From Hirundichthys speculiger (taxonomy: Eukaryota; Chordata; Actinopteri; Beloniformes; Exocoetidae): a stretch of DNA of 64,000 nt. This document shows, piece after piece, positions 24,210-37,325 of this stretch. The stretch lies in assembly GCA_018398805.1 (NCBI GenBank), contig JAGFBZ010000931.1, positions 1 through 64,000 on the forward strand. The letters run 5' to 3'. Made by a program: the position numbers and the translations under genes. The notes under the pieces are model-generated. The model saw nothing but the letters and a program-made list of their open reading frames with translations. It had not been told where the DNA came from and did not search any database. Position 1 is the stretch's first letter. Every line of letters begins with the position of its first letter.

Positions 24210-24740
24210 ATGTTTCAGGAAGAAAAAAACAAAACAAAAAAAAGTTTCAACATGAAAAAAAAAAGTTTCAGAACGAATAAAAATGTTTCAAGAAGAAAAA
24301 AAACTTTCAGGACCAAAAAAAAATGTGTCAGGACAAAAAAAAAAAAAAAAAAAGTTTCAGGATGAAAAAGAAAGTTTCAACATGAAAAAAAAAATGTTTC
24401 AGAACGAATAAAAATGTTTCAGGATGAAAAAAAATTTCATTAAAAAAAAAAAAGTTTCAGGACAAATAAAAATGTTTCAGGACCAAAAAAAAAAAAAAAA
24501 AATTTCAGGACAAAATAGAAAAAAAAAGTTTCAGGACGAAAAGAAAAAAAAAGTTTCAGGATGAAAAAAAAGTTTCAACATGAAAAAAAAATGTTTCTGA
24601 ACAAATAAAAATGTTTCAGGATGAAAAAAATATTTTCAGGACGGAAAAAAAATGTTTAATTACGAAAAAAAAAATTCTGAACAAATTAAAATGTTTCAGC
24701 ACCAAAAAAAAAAAATGTTTCAGGACAAAAAAAATGTTTG
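24210..24740. repeat. A-rich imperfect minisatellite
   Basis: About 25 loosely conserved units in which GTTTCAGGA(C/T)(G/A)A is separated by A runs of 6-19 bases. Unit length varies from about 18 to 30 bp through the A tracts. Confidence 0.85.
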
Positions 24741-25609
24741 ACTGTGTTTTGAAAAAATGACGACTTCTGGAGGTGGACTGAAACATTTAAACAAACTTTA
24801 TACTGTATTTATACAAAGACTTTATACTGTTATAGGTGTATAGACATCTAAAGGAAAATCTATTGATGAGCATTATTATTGTTATTATAATTATGCAGAT
24901 TTAAATCAGTGAATACTTTATCTGATAAAATTCAAGTGTAATGTAATATATAATATTAATAAAATAATACTATAGTATTAGTTAATATTAATTTCTAAAT
25001 GATGTATTTTCTAAAATTACTGTAATGTGTAAAAAGAAAATTAACTGTGAATAAATAAAAAACATGTCTTTAATATAATTATCATTATTCATGTAAAATG
25101 TGTATAAAATTATTAAATGAATGAGACAGTTTCAAGACATTTTCCACGTTTTCTTGCTTGTTTTGTGGACGATTACTGAATAAATAAACGAGATAAACAA
25201 TCAGATATTTAATGAGGAGGCAACAACAATTAAACATTACTTTACCGAAAGAAGAAAACAGTAAATGAGAAATGATTGAAATAACTAAAACTGACTTTTA
25301 TATGAAATTACTTTCATTTCGATTCAAAGAAAACCCTAAATAGATAAACAGTTAAAGTCACATGTTTTCTGTAAACCAAAATTATTTAATCATTTTCATG
25401 TTCATCCTGTCCATCATGTTGTTTGGTTTTCAGATGAAAGAAACTGGGAAATCCAGAGGTGAAACAGCTGGACCAGATTAAACATGACATCACATCAGGA
25501 TGGAAACGACACAAATGTTTTAACGAACATCTTCATTTAATTAAATGATTAAAGTAACAGACAAAAAGTCCCTTTATGTTGCTTACATTGGAGTCTCCAT
25601 GTCATCTTT
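24741..25609. other. AT-rich single-copy spacer
   Basis: No gene, RNA or mobile element recognised. Confidence 0.5.
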
Positions 25610-25620
25610 ATAATAATAAC

Positions 25621-25688
<68 letters not shown>

Positions 25689-25756
25689 TATATATTATAC
25701 ATATAAAAATATAATATAATATAATATGATAATGATAATAATAATAGTAACCATAA

Positions 25757-25834
<78 letters not shown>

Positions 25835-25937
25835 CATTATTACAGCTGGTTTTTGTCTTTAAAAAGAGGACTTATGAATTTATTTTATTTTTTAAAATAA
25901 TAATTATAACGAATGACATATAATAATAATAATAATA

Positions 25938-26028
<91 letters not shown>

Positions 26029-26355
26029 ATTAATATAATATTATCATTATTACAGCTGGTTTTTGTCTTTAAAAAGATGACTTATGAACTTTTTTTTATT
26101 TTATTGTGTTTTACACGTCTGATTTTTAAACCATTTACCACCAGTTCTTTGACATTTTAATTTAGACGATATTATGAAGCAGGTATCAGTTTTTGTGATG
26201 TTTTTCCTGATTGCAAATTATTACTTTTAAGGGTTTTTAATAAAATAAAATAATAATAATAATAATAAAAATAATAGTAATAGTAACAACAACAACAACA
26301 ATAATAATAATAATAATAATAATAATATAATAATAATAATAATAATAAATTTTTT
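25610..26355. repeat. AAT/ATT microsatellite complex with 210-bp duplication
   Basis: Runs of (AAT)n at 25610-25690, 25756-25782, 25921-25962 and 26238-26350; two of them flip directly into (ATT)n, making near-perfect palindromes centred near 25782 and 25962. The flank TTATCATTATTACAGCTGG...AAAAAG occurs at 25831 and again at 26041, a 210-bp tandem duplication. Poly-I, poly-L and poly-Y open frames here are artefacts. Confidence 0.9.
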
Positions 26356-26410
26356 TTTAAAAAACTTATGATGTGTGTGTTTTCTATTTCTGTCCTGCTT
26401 TTCAATGTTT

Positions 26411-26520
26411 GATTTAATTTAATTTTATTTTATTTTATTTTGTTTTATTTTATTTTATTTTATTTTATTTTATTTTATTTTATTTTATTTTATTTTATTT
26501 TATTTTATTTTTTATTTTTT
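26411..26520. repeat. (TTTTA)n pentanucleotide microsatellite
   Basis: About 20 nearly perfect TTTTA units, with one G interruption near 26442. Confidence 0.93.
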
Positions 26521-28055
26521 GGGCTGGACAGAGAGTTAAATCTGCATGTTTGGGCTCCAGGTTTTGTAGTTTTTTTTGTGTTCACAATTCTCAAAATATA
26601 AAATGAAACATGAAAACGGACTCAAACAGGCGGTAAAGGATATATTATACATATAATATTAAAAAAAAGAAAGAAAAATAAATATATTCTGTTACCAAGA
26701 AGCTTTTCATTAATACGACATTTTATTACCTCGTTATCCACACTAATTTACTCCCGCATGTGTGTGTGTGTGCAGACCTGCAGATTTCTGCTCTGCAGTA
26801 ACTGCAGCAGTTTACAGCGTAAATGTAGGTTTGATGTGGACGTACCTGAGAGATGTTTACCCCCAGAGAGGGGGGAGGGGGGGGATTCAGGCGGTGTGTG
26901 TGTGCGTGTGTGTGGGGGGGGAGGGGGCTGCAGAGGGATGAGAACAGATGAAGGTGTCAGGAACAGGAAGGGAGGAGGGAGGATGAAAGCAGCGCTGAAG
27001 GCCAGATGAAGGATACTCACCACTGAGGGTTACACACAGTTCAAGGCCTCACACACATGCACGTGCACGAGGCGGTCTGTTATCACAGGTAACTGATGGA
27101 AACCAGTGTGTGTGTGTGGTTACCCCCCCCCCCCCCTCTCCAGCAGGTTACACAGCCCCTCCCCCCCTCCCCAGCAGGCTGCTGGTTGAGCCGCTCTGAA
27201 CTCTCGTTATGAGCATGCACATAACGGTCACATGCACACCCACATGCACGTGCGTGTGTGTGTAGACTCTAAACAATTGCAGCTCCATCTGTTTACATCA
27301 CTTAGTTACAAATTTGGTGTCACCCGCCCGAGTGGACACACACACGCACACACACCTACGCACACACACACCACACACATGTAGGTATGGTAATGTGAAC
27401 TTTGGTTCACCCAAACACTGAGTGTTTGACCCGACCGTGGACTTGGCTCCACTTCTCATTCATCCTCTCTTTTATCTTCATCACCTCCTCCTCATGTCTT
27501 TGTTCCTCCTCCTCCTCGTCTACAGCGTGACGGCGCTGCTTGGATGACAGCAGTCCTCCCTCCTCCTGTCAGATTGCTTTTTCCCTCATTATGAGATCGT
27601 TCCTGATATTTAAACCTGCAGGGAGACGGTGTAAAAACACACAAATGGCAGTTAAAAAAATAAAATAAAATACAGAGTGTGTGATGCAGGACCAGGCAAT
27701 CCTCTGTCTGTGTGGTGACGGGACCCAGTCAGAGGCCACAGATTTGTCTGCAGATGTTCCCCTGGGTTTTATGGGTTTAATTCTTCAGTACACTGTGTTG
27801 AATGCAGAGAGGAAATTAATAAGAAGGTCTGGGAGGCAGGAGTAGAGAACAAGTCTTATTTTAATATAAAAGTGTCAATTATCGATCATTTTCACCCTAA
27901 CATACTATATACTGATAACTCCCAGACCAGTATGCACTACAGACTGGATTCTAGTGATTCTGGTGATGTCACACTGGACTCCTTTATTGGATTTTCAGAC
28001 CCGTTTTCAAAGTCCCTCAAAGCCTTAAAAACAATCCTCATCAGTGTCAGAAGAG
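26521..28055. other. single-copy region with GT/CA tracts and C/G runs
   Basis: Short GT/CA repeats near 26757-26771, 26897-26913 and 27337-27380, and a C run near 27125-27136. Frames here (up to 91 residues) show no domain. The stretch 27780-28050 is ordinary sequence leading into the first 28-bp array. Confidence 0.5.
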
Positions 28056-28418
28056 CTCCACCGACCATTTAAGGCTGCAGTTTCTCTACCCACCACTAGA
28101 GGCTGCAGTTCCTCTACTGACCACAAGAGGCTGCAGTTCCTCTACTGACCACTAGAGGCTGCAGTTCCTCTACCGACCACTAGAGGCTGCAGTTCCTCTA
28201 CCGACCACTAGAGGCTGCAGTTCCTCAACTGACCACTAGAGGCTGCAGTTTCCATTACTGACCACTAGAGGCTGCAGTTCCTCAACTGACCACTAGAGGC
28301 TGCAGTTCCTCTACCGACCACTAGAGGCTGCAGTTCCTCAACTGACCACTAGAGGCTGCAGTTTCCATTACTGACCACTAGAGGCTGCAGTTCCTCAACT
28401 GACCACTAGAGGCTGCAG
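28056..28418 (+). repeat. 28-bp minisatellite array 1 (forward)
   Basis: About 13 units whose core is GACCACTAGAGGCTGCAG followed by TTCCTCTACT or TTCCTCAACT. Larger repeats are visible: the TTTCCATTACTGACC variant recurs at about 28250 and 28365. The unit contains a CTCF-like core (see findings). The family recurs at 32961, 39209 and 43614. Confidence 0.95.
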
Positions 28419-30563
28419 GTATCAGTCCACTTGCATCAACACTGCCACCATCTTAAGAAGGTAAGGTCATCAGTGTCATCATCTGGTTGCTATGGGAACA
28501 TATCTTCCAGTTCTAGATCAACTGTAGATTCAGTTCACCTATTCATTCACCCTGATGATTCAATCAATAAAATAAATCTATTAATTCTGGAATTTTCCTC
28601 ATGAGAACTGCCTCTATCAGTCCATATCAGGTTGTCTGGTTAACACTGTTCAACTAACCTAGTTGGTAATCAGCTACACTGTTCAGAGGATCTGCTGTAG
28701 TTCAAGTCTGGCTCAAGATGTGAAACAAAGGACAAACACATGATTATACATGAAGAGCTTAAAAACAGAGAAGAATTTAGAAGTTAATCTGGTATTTGAT
28801 GGGTAACCAGTGGAAGAATCTGAGCATCAGCATGGTGCTGACTCTTTTCTTAATGCCACTTAGGAGCGAGGCGACGTCAGGAGCAGTTAGTGAATAGTCA
28901 ATACCAGAACCATCCGTTACAGTAACCCCACCTTAGGGTGGCTAAAAGCAGAACAAACTTTAATCAAATGCCCTCAGAAGAAAGCACAGGCCTCCATCAG
29001 GCTGAAAGATTCAACCTGAAACAACATGCATTCAGCACAGACTTAATATTTTTATCAAAATCCAGAAAGATTAATGGAAGGGGTTTTAATTAACACTGAG
29101 ATGGCTTTCACATCTCCTGAAAATGCCTGTTTCTAATTAAACCCCAAAGTGAGCTGAAGCTAATGAGTTATTGATTGAACAGCTATTTAATCAGATGTTG
29201 TCTCTGTGGAAAGAGAAGCAGGATTAGGTCATGAGCCCCCCCCCCCCCCCCCCCCACCCCCCCCCCCCCCCAGGGGCCACAGCACTCAGGTAAATATGAT
29301 GAACAAATGAAACCTTCAGAAGTAAGCGCCAACACCTCGTTCTGTTCTTAAATGATCCAGTGAAAGACATCATGGACAACCCTGAACGTCCTCTTCACAC
29401 CACAGTGATCCAGTCGGAGCATAGTGGTTCCTGTCCCACCTCTGGTTCTGGCTCTGACTCCAGTTACCTCTCCAGATCCTCTCTCATCCCTCCACAGTGA
29501 CTTCCCCACAATTTCTGAACCTGACCTGGACCCGTTTATGGGTTCTGATCTTGTTTTTCATAAGTTCCATGACTGATATTCTGACCTGCTGTTGGAGTTT
29601 TGGATTTGTCTCTTGGATTGTGGATTTGGGTTTTGGGTTTCAGATTGTCTGGGCCTGTCTCTGAATTTAGAATTTAGACTGTCCCTCTGGAGGGACAGTC
29701 CCCTCAGTTCCTCCAGAGCATCCTCGGTAAATCTCAGGACTGATCTGCTCCTGTTAGAGATGACACACAGTAGCAAACAACATCCTGAAACAACTTCTTT
29801 TTTTTTTTCTTGGAAGTGGAGTTGGATGATAACCGTGAGTTTTTAATCTTGGCTCTAGCTCCACAGACTGTGATTTCCTGCGACCATCTGGGTCTGGACG
29901 AGGGGAAATAGATGCAAATTGAAAATGAGCGAAGTTTGAGAGGCTGAACAGCTGCACGCAAAGTTAATGAAGCAATCGGCAGCGAACTGACCAGGTTGCG
30001 ACACAAACTGGTTTAAAGCCACATCTGTTTTTAGAACCAGTTTCTGGAAATAAATGACCAAAAACAGACAGTCCATCTCAGTCAGAACGGAGGGCACACA
30101 TCCTCAGTGTGTCCACTCTCCAGGTCGTTATCGTCCACCATGAAGACGGAATAAAGAGGACAACAGTGACGGAGGAAGCAGCCGGCAGATATGAGCCCAC
30201 TGACCTCTGACTGACCCCCATCTCCGTCCAGCTGACGATGTTTGTTGTCGTGGTGATGGTCGGGGCTGTGGTGGAGTCAGACAGAGGTTACACTGTTGGA
30301 CATCCACATTCGCATTTCCTCACATTTTCCCTTTCATTGTCCTGGTCTTTGGGAGGACGGGGCCTGACAGACAGGCTGCAGCCTGTGGCGGCGTCTGTGT
30401 GGTCCGTTGGACTGGTGCTGATGGACAAACTGAAGGCTGACAGCCTGGAGACCACACGGATCACCGACCACAACCACCACAGACTTCAGCTCTCCTCACC
30501 AATCTGCACTAATGCTTCACATTTGTGACAGCAAGTATGGGTACTTTTTTTTTTTTTTTAGTA
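28419..30563. other. single-copy region
   Basis: Includes a C tract with one A at 29236-29271 and a 24-bp near-perfect palindrome at 29677-29700 (GACTGTCCCTC, TG, GAGGGACAGTC). Frames up to 96 residues (30238-30528) have no recognisable domain. A T run (30543-30559) precedes the DNA-transposon-like end. Confidence 0.5.
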
Positions 30564-30960
30564 CAGTGATCTCTCGCCAATTCGCACTTTAAATTCCGCG
30601 GTTTTAGTTATTCGCGGATTTTTCAGAAATATATAATATTTTAAAAATCAAGAAGAAATTGCAGAAACATCACAGGATGTTGTGCGCGTTCTCTCACAGT
30701 GAAGAAATGCTGTGAGCCAGCCTGGCCCCTTTAAGAAGGTAGCCTTATGGGTAATGGTGTGGCCTTATGGGTAATGTAGTGTGTGTGTCGTGGGACAGCA
30801 GAATGAAAACGGGGTTAGATGAAAAGTGTAGTGAGCATCAACAGCAGCCCAGCGTGTATAGATTTACATTCTCTGTTAACCGACAGGAGCCCAACAATAC
30901 AACCTGTGTGATGTTACAAGTTCCTGCAGTGCCAGAATAAAGTTCCCGTTCCATGTAGAG
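30564..30960 (+). mobile_element. possible Tigger/pogo-like DNA transposon end
   Basis: After TA at 30562-30563 the sequence reads CAGTGATCTCTCGCCAATTC and continues with CCGCGG and TTCGCGG. This resembles the terminal repeats of Tigger/pogo elements (CAGT..TCCCTCG...TCGCGG) and the expected TA target. I could not find the opposite terminus within the next kilobase, so only one end, or a decayed copy, may be present. The right boundary given is arbitrary. Confidence 0.4.
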
Positions 30961-31425
30961 AAAACCAGACTGTTTCTGTTGTTGTTGTTAGCGTGTTAGC
31001 CGCTAATTACGAGCCAAAAACAGCACAATACCAGCAGTTTGTTTACTACGGTTCAGAGACCAGAGGGTGTGAAGGAAACAGAAAGACCACAGTTGAGCCT
31101 TTGTCTTGTTTCGCTACTTTTTGGGGGGGTTTTAAACACATTGTTTAGGCTCAGGGAGCTTCGGCTCCAGTTAGCAGATTTTGATTTTCGGAAATGACAG
31201 AAACGTAGTCCAGAAGTTCTTGTGAGGTTCAGCTCTTCCTCTCTGGCTGAATCACTCCCTTCCACCCTCTCTGTAGAGATCTCTCAGCCACTCTACCATC
31301 ACGTCACCATGAAGGGATAGATGTGGAGCTTCTTTGTTGTGTACATGGCACATCATGGTTGTTTGAAGGTAGAAGATGACAAAAAATCAATGATCTCTCT
31401 TGCCTGTGTTGATCTGTGTTTCCAG

Positions 31426-31494
31426 AAATGGTCGAGTCTGCAAAAAGCCCCAGAAACTAAAGGAGTGGTCCCGGACACCTGAGCCCGCTCCACT
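31426..31494 (+). CDS. candidate internal coding exon (69 bp)
   Basis: A 3' splice site with a pyrimidine-rich lead (GATCTGTGTTTCCAG) is followed by 69 bp that stay open in one frame and end at CT|GTAAGC, a good donor. The open frame starts at 31427, leaving one base to complete the previous codon and two bases to start the next, so the exon is symmetric. The translation begins NGRVCKKPQKLKEWSR and ends TPEPAP: basic, proline-containing, not low-complexity and not a repeat product. The other two frames contain stops. I do not recognise the protein family. If real, the window is intronic sequence of a plus-strand host gene. It could equally be a chance pairing of splice-like sites. Confidence 0.35.
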
Positions 31495-32960
31495 GTAAGC
31501 TTTGACTCATAGAAGGTTTGAATTTATTGGACAACCAGAGTGGAGCTACAGACATGAAAATGAAAGAAATGTTAATGGAAGGAATCAAACGGGGGTCTTT
31601 TAACCACTTCAGAAGCTGCAGACACTAATAAGGGAACTTTATCTCCACATTGATCATTGCTGAGTGCTGAGAAAGGTCAGGAGGAACCTGCGGCATCCAG
31701 CTGGCATCGCCACGGCGTTGGCTCCGTCTCTTTATTCAGGAGTTTCTGAGGGTGGACAGCAGCGAACGTTAGCATCCCGACCCTGAGATGGATGGATATT
31801 ACCGCTGCACATCAGTTACCATCCTCTTATATAAGAGCAGGAAATGTTCCCCTAACTCCCAACACTTAAAAAATTATTACCACCCGACGCTCAGTTGGTG
31901 GTTTGGAGCGGCAGCTTGGGGAGCTAATTGGATGTAATGGATTATAGCAGCTCACACATTCACTTTGTTCCTAATGGATATGGATGTGTAAATATTGGCA
32001 GGAGCACTTCTGCACTGACTCAATAAATATATTGAAAGATATTGATTCAGTAAGAAGTGAGAGCAGATCGTGAATATGAGGAGCCATAAATCTAAGCTTA
32101 CTTTCTTTTACAGTAATGATTATTTTGATGCCCGGCGGTCTATTAAACAGTTGTAGATGTTTGTACACAGCAACTACAGGGCAGTAAATGAAAGAAATAA
32201 ATACAGTCAAACACACAGAGGAGCAAAAACAGGTGATTGATATTTATACCTGATTTTATGTTCGATCCCGCGCATTCTTTTATTTTTATGATTTCTGTAA
32301 TCATTGAGTGTGTGAGCCAGACTTGTGAGCTTCAAATAATATAAAACAAATATTTGAATTTACCAGGCCAAACTAACTTTAGGAACTGTGACACCTCTGA
32401 CCCTGGACGACCCTCCTCCAGACCAGACTGGCTCCAGAGTCCATGCTCTGGGTTGAGGTGAGCCCAACATCAGATCTGGATCTCTGAACCTGAACCTCGT
32501 CCCAGGTCCTGAGAGTCAGTTCTGGCAGTGAAGGGTCATGCCATGTCTGCATTACTGCAGACTCAGCTGGTGGGAATGAGGCTCTGGTTCTGGTTCTGTA
32601 TCATGACATTATCTTAGTCATGACTGGAACTCTTCAAACTAATTTCTGTCCGAATGATCAACTAGTTGATTAGCAAGTTTTTTTTTTTCCAAGAAAATTA
32701 GAGCTAAAAGGGGGACTGGATAAAAGTCTAGAAATAGCAGCAGTCCAGGAACAAGACTAGAATTCTGAGGTAAAGGTTTAATTACAACATACTTAAGAGC
32801 CTGAAGTGGATAGCCTGTTGATGAGGACAGACTGATTACATCATACATGGAATTATTAAATACTGAGAAAACTTCCTCAAACAGTTGAGCTGAGATGAAG
32901 TTATTATTACTGTCAACTCAGAGAGTTGGTTTCTAACTTCAACACAGAAGTGAGAAAATT
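31495..32960. other. single-copy region with conserved-looking AT-rich stretch
   Basis: At 31860-32210 there is AT-rich, non-repetitive sequence with homeodomain-type cores (for example GCTAATTGGATG near 31924 and GGATTATAGCAG near 31939). Such composition is common in conserved non-coding elements of developmental loci, but conservation cannot be judged from one sequence. No gene recognised. Confidence 0.3.
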
Positions 32961-34702
32961 ACAGTTCCTCCACCGACCACTAGAGGCTGCAGTTCCTCTA
33001 CTGACCACTAGAGGCTGCAGTTCCTTTACTGACCACTAGAGGCTGCAGTTTCTCTACCAACCACTTGAGGCTGCATTCCTGTACTGAACCACTAGAGGCT
33101 GCAGTTCCTCTACTGACCACTAGAGGCTGCATTCCTGTACTGAACCACTAGAGGCTGCAGTTCCTCTACTGACCACTAGAGGCTGCAATTCCTCTACTGA
33201 CCTTTAGAGACTGCAGTTCCTCCACCGACCACTAGAGGCTGCAGTTCCTCTACTGAACCACTAGAGACTGCAGTTCTTCAACTGACCTCTAGAGGCTGCA
33301 GTTCCTCTACCGACCACTAGAGGCTGCAGTTCCTCTACTGACTACTAGAGGCTGCAGTTCCTGTACCGACAACTAGAGGCTGCAGTTCCTCTACCGACCC
33401 CTAGAGGCTGCAGTTCCTTTACTGACCACTAGAGGCTGCATTCCTCTACTGAACCACTAGAGGCTGCAGTTCCTTTACTGACCACTAGAGGCTGCATTCC
33501 TCTATTGAACCACTAGAGGCTGCAGTTCCTCTACTGACCACTAGAGGCTGCATTCCTGTACTGAACCACTAGAGGCTGCAGTTCCTCTACTGACCACTAG
33601 AGGCTGCAGTTCCTCCACTGACCTTTAGAGGCTGCAGTTCCTCAACTGACCTCTAGAGACTGTAGTTCCTCAACCGACCTCTAAAGACTGTAGTTCCTCA
33701 ACCGACCTCTAGAGGCTGTAGTTCCTCTACTGACCACTACAAGCTGTAGTTCCTCTACTGACCACCAGAGGGTGCAGTTCCTGTACTGACCACTAGAGGC
33801 TGTAGTTCCTCTACTGACCACTAGAGGCTGCAGTTCCTCTACTGACCACTAGAGGCTGCAGTTCCTTTACCGACCACTAGAGACTGTAGTTCCTCAACCG
33901 ACCTCTAGAGACTGTAGTTCCTCAACCGACCTCTAGAGGCTGTAGTTCCTCTACTGACCTCTAGAAACTGTAGTTCCTCAACCGACCTCTAAAGACTGTA
34001 GTTCCTCAACCGACCTCTAGAGGCTGTAGTTCCTCTACTGACCACTAGAGGCTGTAGTTCCTCTACTGACCACTAGAGAGTGCAGTTCCTCTACTGACCA
34101 CTAGAGGCTGTAGTTCCTCTACTGACCACTAGAGGCTGCAGTTCCTCTACTGACCACTAGAGGCTGCAGTTCCTCTACCGACCACTAGAGGCTGCAGTTC
34201 CTTTACCAACCACTAGAGGCTGCAGTTTCTTTACCGACCACTAGAGGCTGCAGTTCCTCTACTGAACCACTAGAGACTGTAGTTCCTCAACCGACATCTA
34301 GAGACTGTAGTTCCTCAACCGACCTCTAGAGGCTGTAGTTCTTCTACTGACCACTAGAGGCTGCAGTTCCTCTGCTGACCACCAGATGCTTCATTCTTCT
34401 ACTGAACTACTAGAGACTGCAGTTCCTCAAATGACCTCTAGAGACTGCAGTTCCTCAACAGACCTCTAGAAGCTGTAGTTCCTCTCCTGACCATTAGAGG
34501 CTGCAGTTCCTCTATTGACCTCTAGAGGCTGTAGTTCTTCTACTGGCCACAATAGACTGCAGTTTCTCAACCAACCACTAGAGGCTGTGGTTTTACTACT
34601 GACTATGAGAGATTGTAGTTCCTCTACCGACTACTCGAGTCTTAATTTCCTCTTCGTAGCGCTAGAGGCTGAAATTACTGTACGGATCAGTAGAGGCTGC
34701 AG
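32961..34702 (+). repeat. 28-bp minisatellite array 2 (forward)
   Basis: About 62 units of the GACCACTAGAGGCTGCAG family in the same orientation as array 1, with blocks of variants (GACCTCTAGAGACTGTAG; GAACCACTAGAGG). Variant blocks repeat internally, which points to multi-unit duplication. One unit at 33759-33775 reads TGACCACCAGAGGGTGC, closer to the CTCF consensus than the family average. The right-hand units are decayed. Confidence 0.95.
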
Positions 34703-35787
34703 TTATTCTGTTTTAACTTCGGTGGAGATCGGTGGAGACTGACTCACTGTTGGAGCCTGTTGGTCTCGGCCCACTAGGGTCGAACATTACAGCAGAAATC
34801 AACACACTTACAGCCTGGTACAAAAAAAAATGTTTTGGTCTCCATAGATAGATTTCACATCCATGACTGCTGTATGAGAGTATTAATGAATCCCATCCTG
34901 TCAAATTATATAAAGCAATAAATCTATGCAAAACTAGGGATGTGATCTTATGTTACTCTACATACTCTCAGTCAGGTCTTTTCAAATATCCTTGACTTTT
35001 GTGTGAAATCAGAGAGAAGATAAGTGCTATATTTCACCATAAAAGTCTATAGTGACTGTGGGAATCTGTGGTTTAATGTAGAAGTCTTGTAATTAGAAAG
35101 AAAGTTCTTTTAAGTGCCAAACTGAATGGACTGGGAATGTATCCTGTGGATTTTGTTGTAAACTTGTGGTTGCTGCTCCTGCTTGATTTTGGACTCCAAC
35201 AACCCAGAGGAATAATTGCAGTTTTATGGGAAAGTATCGTTACACCTTCTGTTGGTTTGTGGACAAAAGAGCTGGTGAGCAAAGACTAACAAAAGGGAGA
35301 ACATTGACTGCATGTCCGCTCCGTATGTAGTTTTCTTAGAAAAGCTTGATATGACTTGTCTTTCAATAACACACTTCTATGTACAGCTGATGTCTAACGT
35401 TACAATTGTCTTTTCAACTTAATCTAACTGAATTAATTCATGATTGTTGAAATCATGAATTCATTTATGAATTTACTTCTCTGTCAGGTCTGATGGACTG
35501 CCACGGAGGTTTGTCCAGTTCTTCTAGTACAGTCTGTGGTTCAGGACACAAATCAGGCCTCAACAGTTGTTTCAGGATCGATATTCATTTCCAGAACTGC
35601 TGACAAGTCAGAGGCAGGAGGCTCTCTAACAGAAACATGAAAACACATTTTTAAGGTTGTTTATTGGTCCAAAACACCAGATAATACACTGTTAAACATT
35701 CGTATCGATGAGGCAGCTGGAAACTGTGGAATCAGTGCAGTACAACCGTATATTTGCTGTAACGTCAAATGAGAAACTGATTATGTG

Positions 35788-35829
<42 letters not shown>

Positions 35830-37107
35830 CCACACACAGAGTGGGCTGTAAATTATACAGATCTCTGCACAGATGGTGTGTGTGTGTGTGTTTGTATGCT
35901 TGTGTTTGACTGATTTACAGCCTCCTCCTGTCAGGAGGAGAAGGAAATTGAAGTCTAAGACCAAAGACCATAAATCCACTCACACACACACACACACACA
36001 CACACATTCACACGCAGCGGCTAATTAGCTCTGCCATGCTGAACACACTAATCACCATCCCCTCACTCTGTCTGCTAATTCGAAGATCAATTTAATTTTA
36101 TGGATTCTTTATTGGAATTATAATTCATGTAATCTTCTACCTCTCTGGCCTGACAGACAGATTTAACCACCTGTTTGTGGACTGCAGATTTCACTGGATT
36201 CTGTCATATATTACCACCCAGACCCAAAAGAAGATGTCTGTCTTTCTCTGATGGGCCTTTTTAACTGGAACTCCAGCGTCTCTTTGTCAGATCCCTGCAT
36301 CTTTACTTTCTAGGGACTGAATGGATCCACGCCCCCGTCATTATCAGGACACCCACAACTTCTTTCTGTGTAAAAAAGACACAACTCTGATGAAATACAA
36401 CATACACATAACTTGTTTCACCTTTGTTAACAGCATTGTTTGGAATTCACAGATCCACCTGCAGCAACAGTGGCTTCTCTAACATAATTGCTGATGTCTT
36501 GGTCCGGCTGCTTCTCCTTTAAAGGAACAGTGACATTTCTGGCTCCATCAGCTTGTTGAGAGTCTGACGTCCTGTCAATCAAACATGGGTCACATTTACT
36601 TTAGAGTCACTGCTGCTGAGTTTGGACATATCCACAACAGAGAGGGAGCTACAGCTGATGGGTGAGGACATTGACATGTCATGTTACCATTGTAATCAAC
36701 TAACTAGCAATCTACCCTGAGGTTAAATATACTGCCAGCAGCTGAAAATGTTGTTTTTAGAGATAGTTAAGGTCATTGGCTTTTGCTACCACTGATTTTC
36801 AGGCGGTCTGTTAATTCTACCACTGTGGCTGAAGCTTGAACTGTTTATCTCTGTATCTATCCGGTAAACTGGACTCGGTGACTGGTATGGCACGGATACC
36901 AGTCTGCAGGTTTACTGGTGGAGTTCCCAACAGCAGAACGGAGCTCCTCTCTGGTGGAACCAGAACCAGTAAGACTTCTGGAGCCAGACACCCTCTCCAC
37001 CTCTCTGATGTCTCCTGTTCAGGATGGACGACTGAACCAAAGTGGAGAGTTGATGGATCTGAAGGGTTCCTGGGCTCGGATGTTTTCATAAATCTGTTTT
37101 ATACAAG
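34703..37107. other. single-copy region with CA microsatellites
   Basis: A 25-bp stretch at 34733-34757 is identical to 62037-62061. CA repeats lie at about 35790-35826 and 35979-36005 with GT near 35877-35891. AT-rich sequence at 36010-36150 carries several TAATTA/TAATC-type cores. The frame 36836-37294 has no recognisable domain and runs into a SINE. Confidence 0.45.
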
Positions 37108-37325
37108 GCAGCACGGTGGCTTAGGGTACTCCAGCTTCCTCCATCAGTCCAAAAACATGCCTGTCAGGTTAACTGGTGGTTCTAAATTGCCCGTAAGACT
37201 GATTGTGAGTGTGCATGGTTGCTCATTTATATGTGACCCTACGATGGACTGGAGACCTGTCCAGAGTGGACCCCTGCATTTAGACCCAAAGTGAGCTGGA
37301 TTAGACTCCATAGATGATGGATGTT
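37108..37325 (+). mobile_element. tRNA-derived SINE fragment (GGCAGCACGGTGGC family)
   Basis: Starts CAAGGCAGCACGGTGGCTTAG, has lost most of the tRNA-like head, then reads CAGTCCAAAAACATGC, TAAATTGCCC, GATGGACTGGAGACCTGTCC and ends GATGATGGATG. This matches a very common fish repeat whose intact head is tRNA-like and whose tail is (GGAT)n. Other copies are at 45790-45962 and, reversed, at 60023-60400. Confidence 0.65.
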
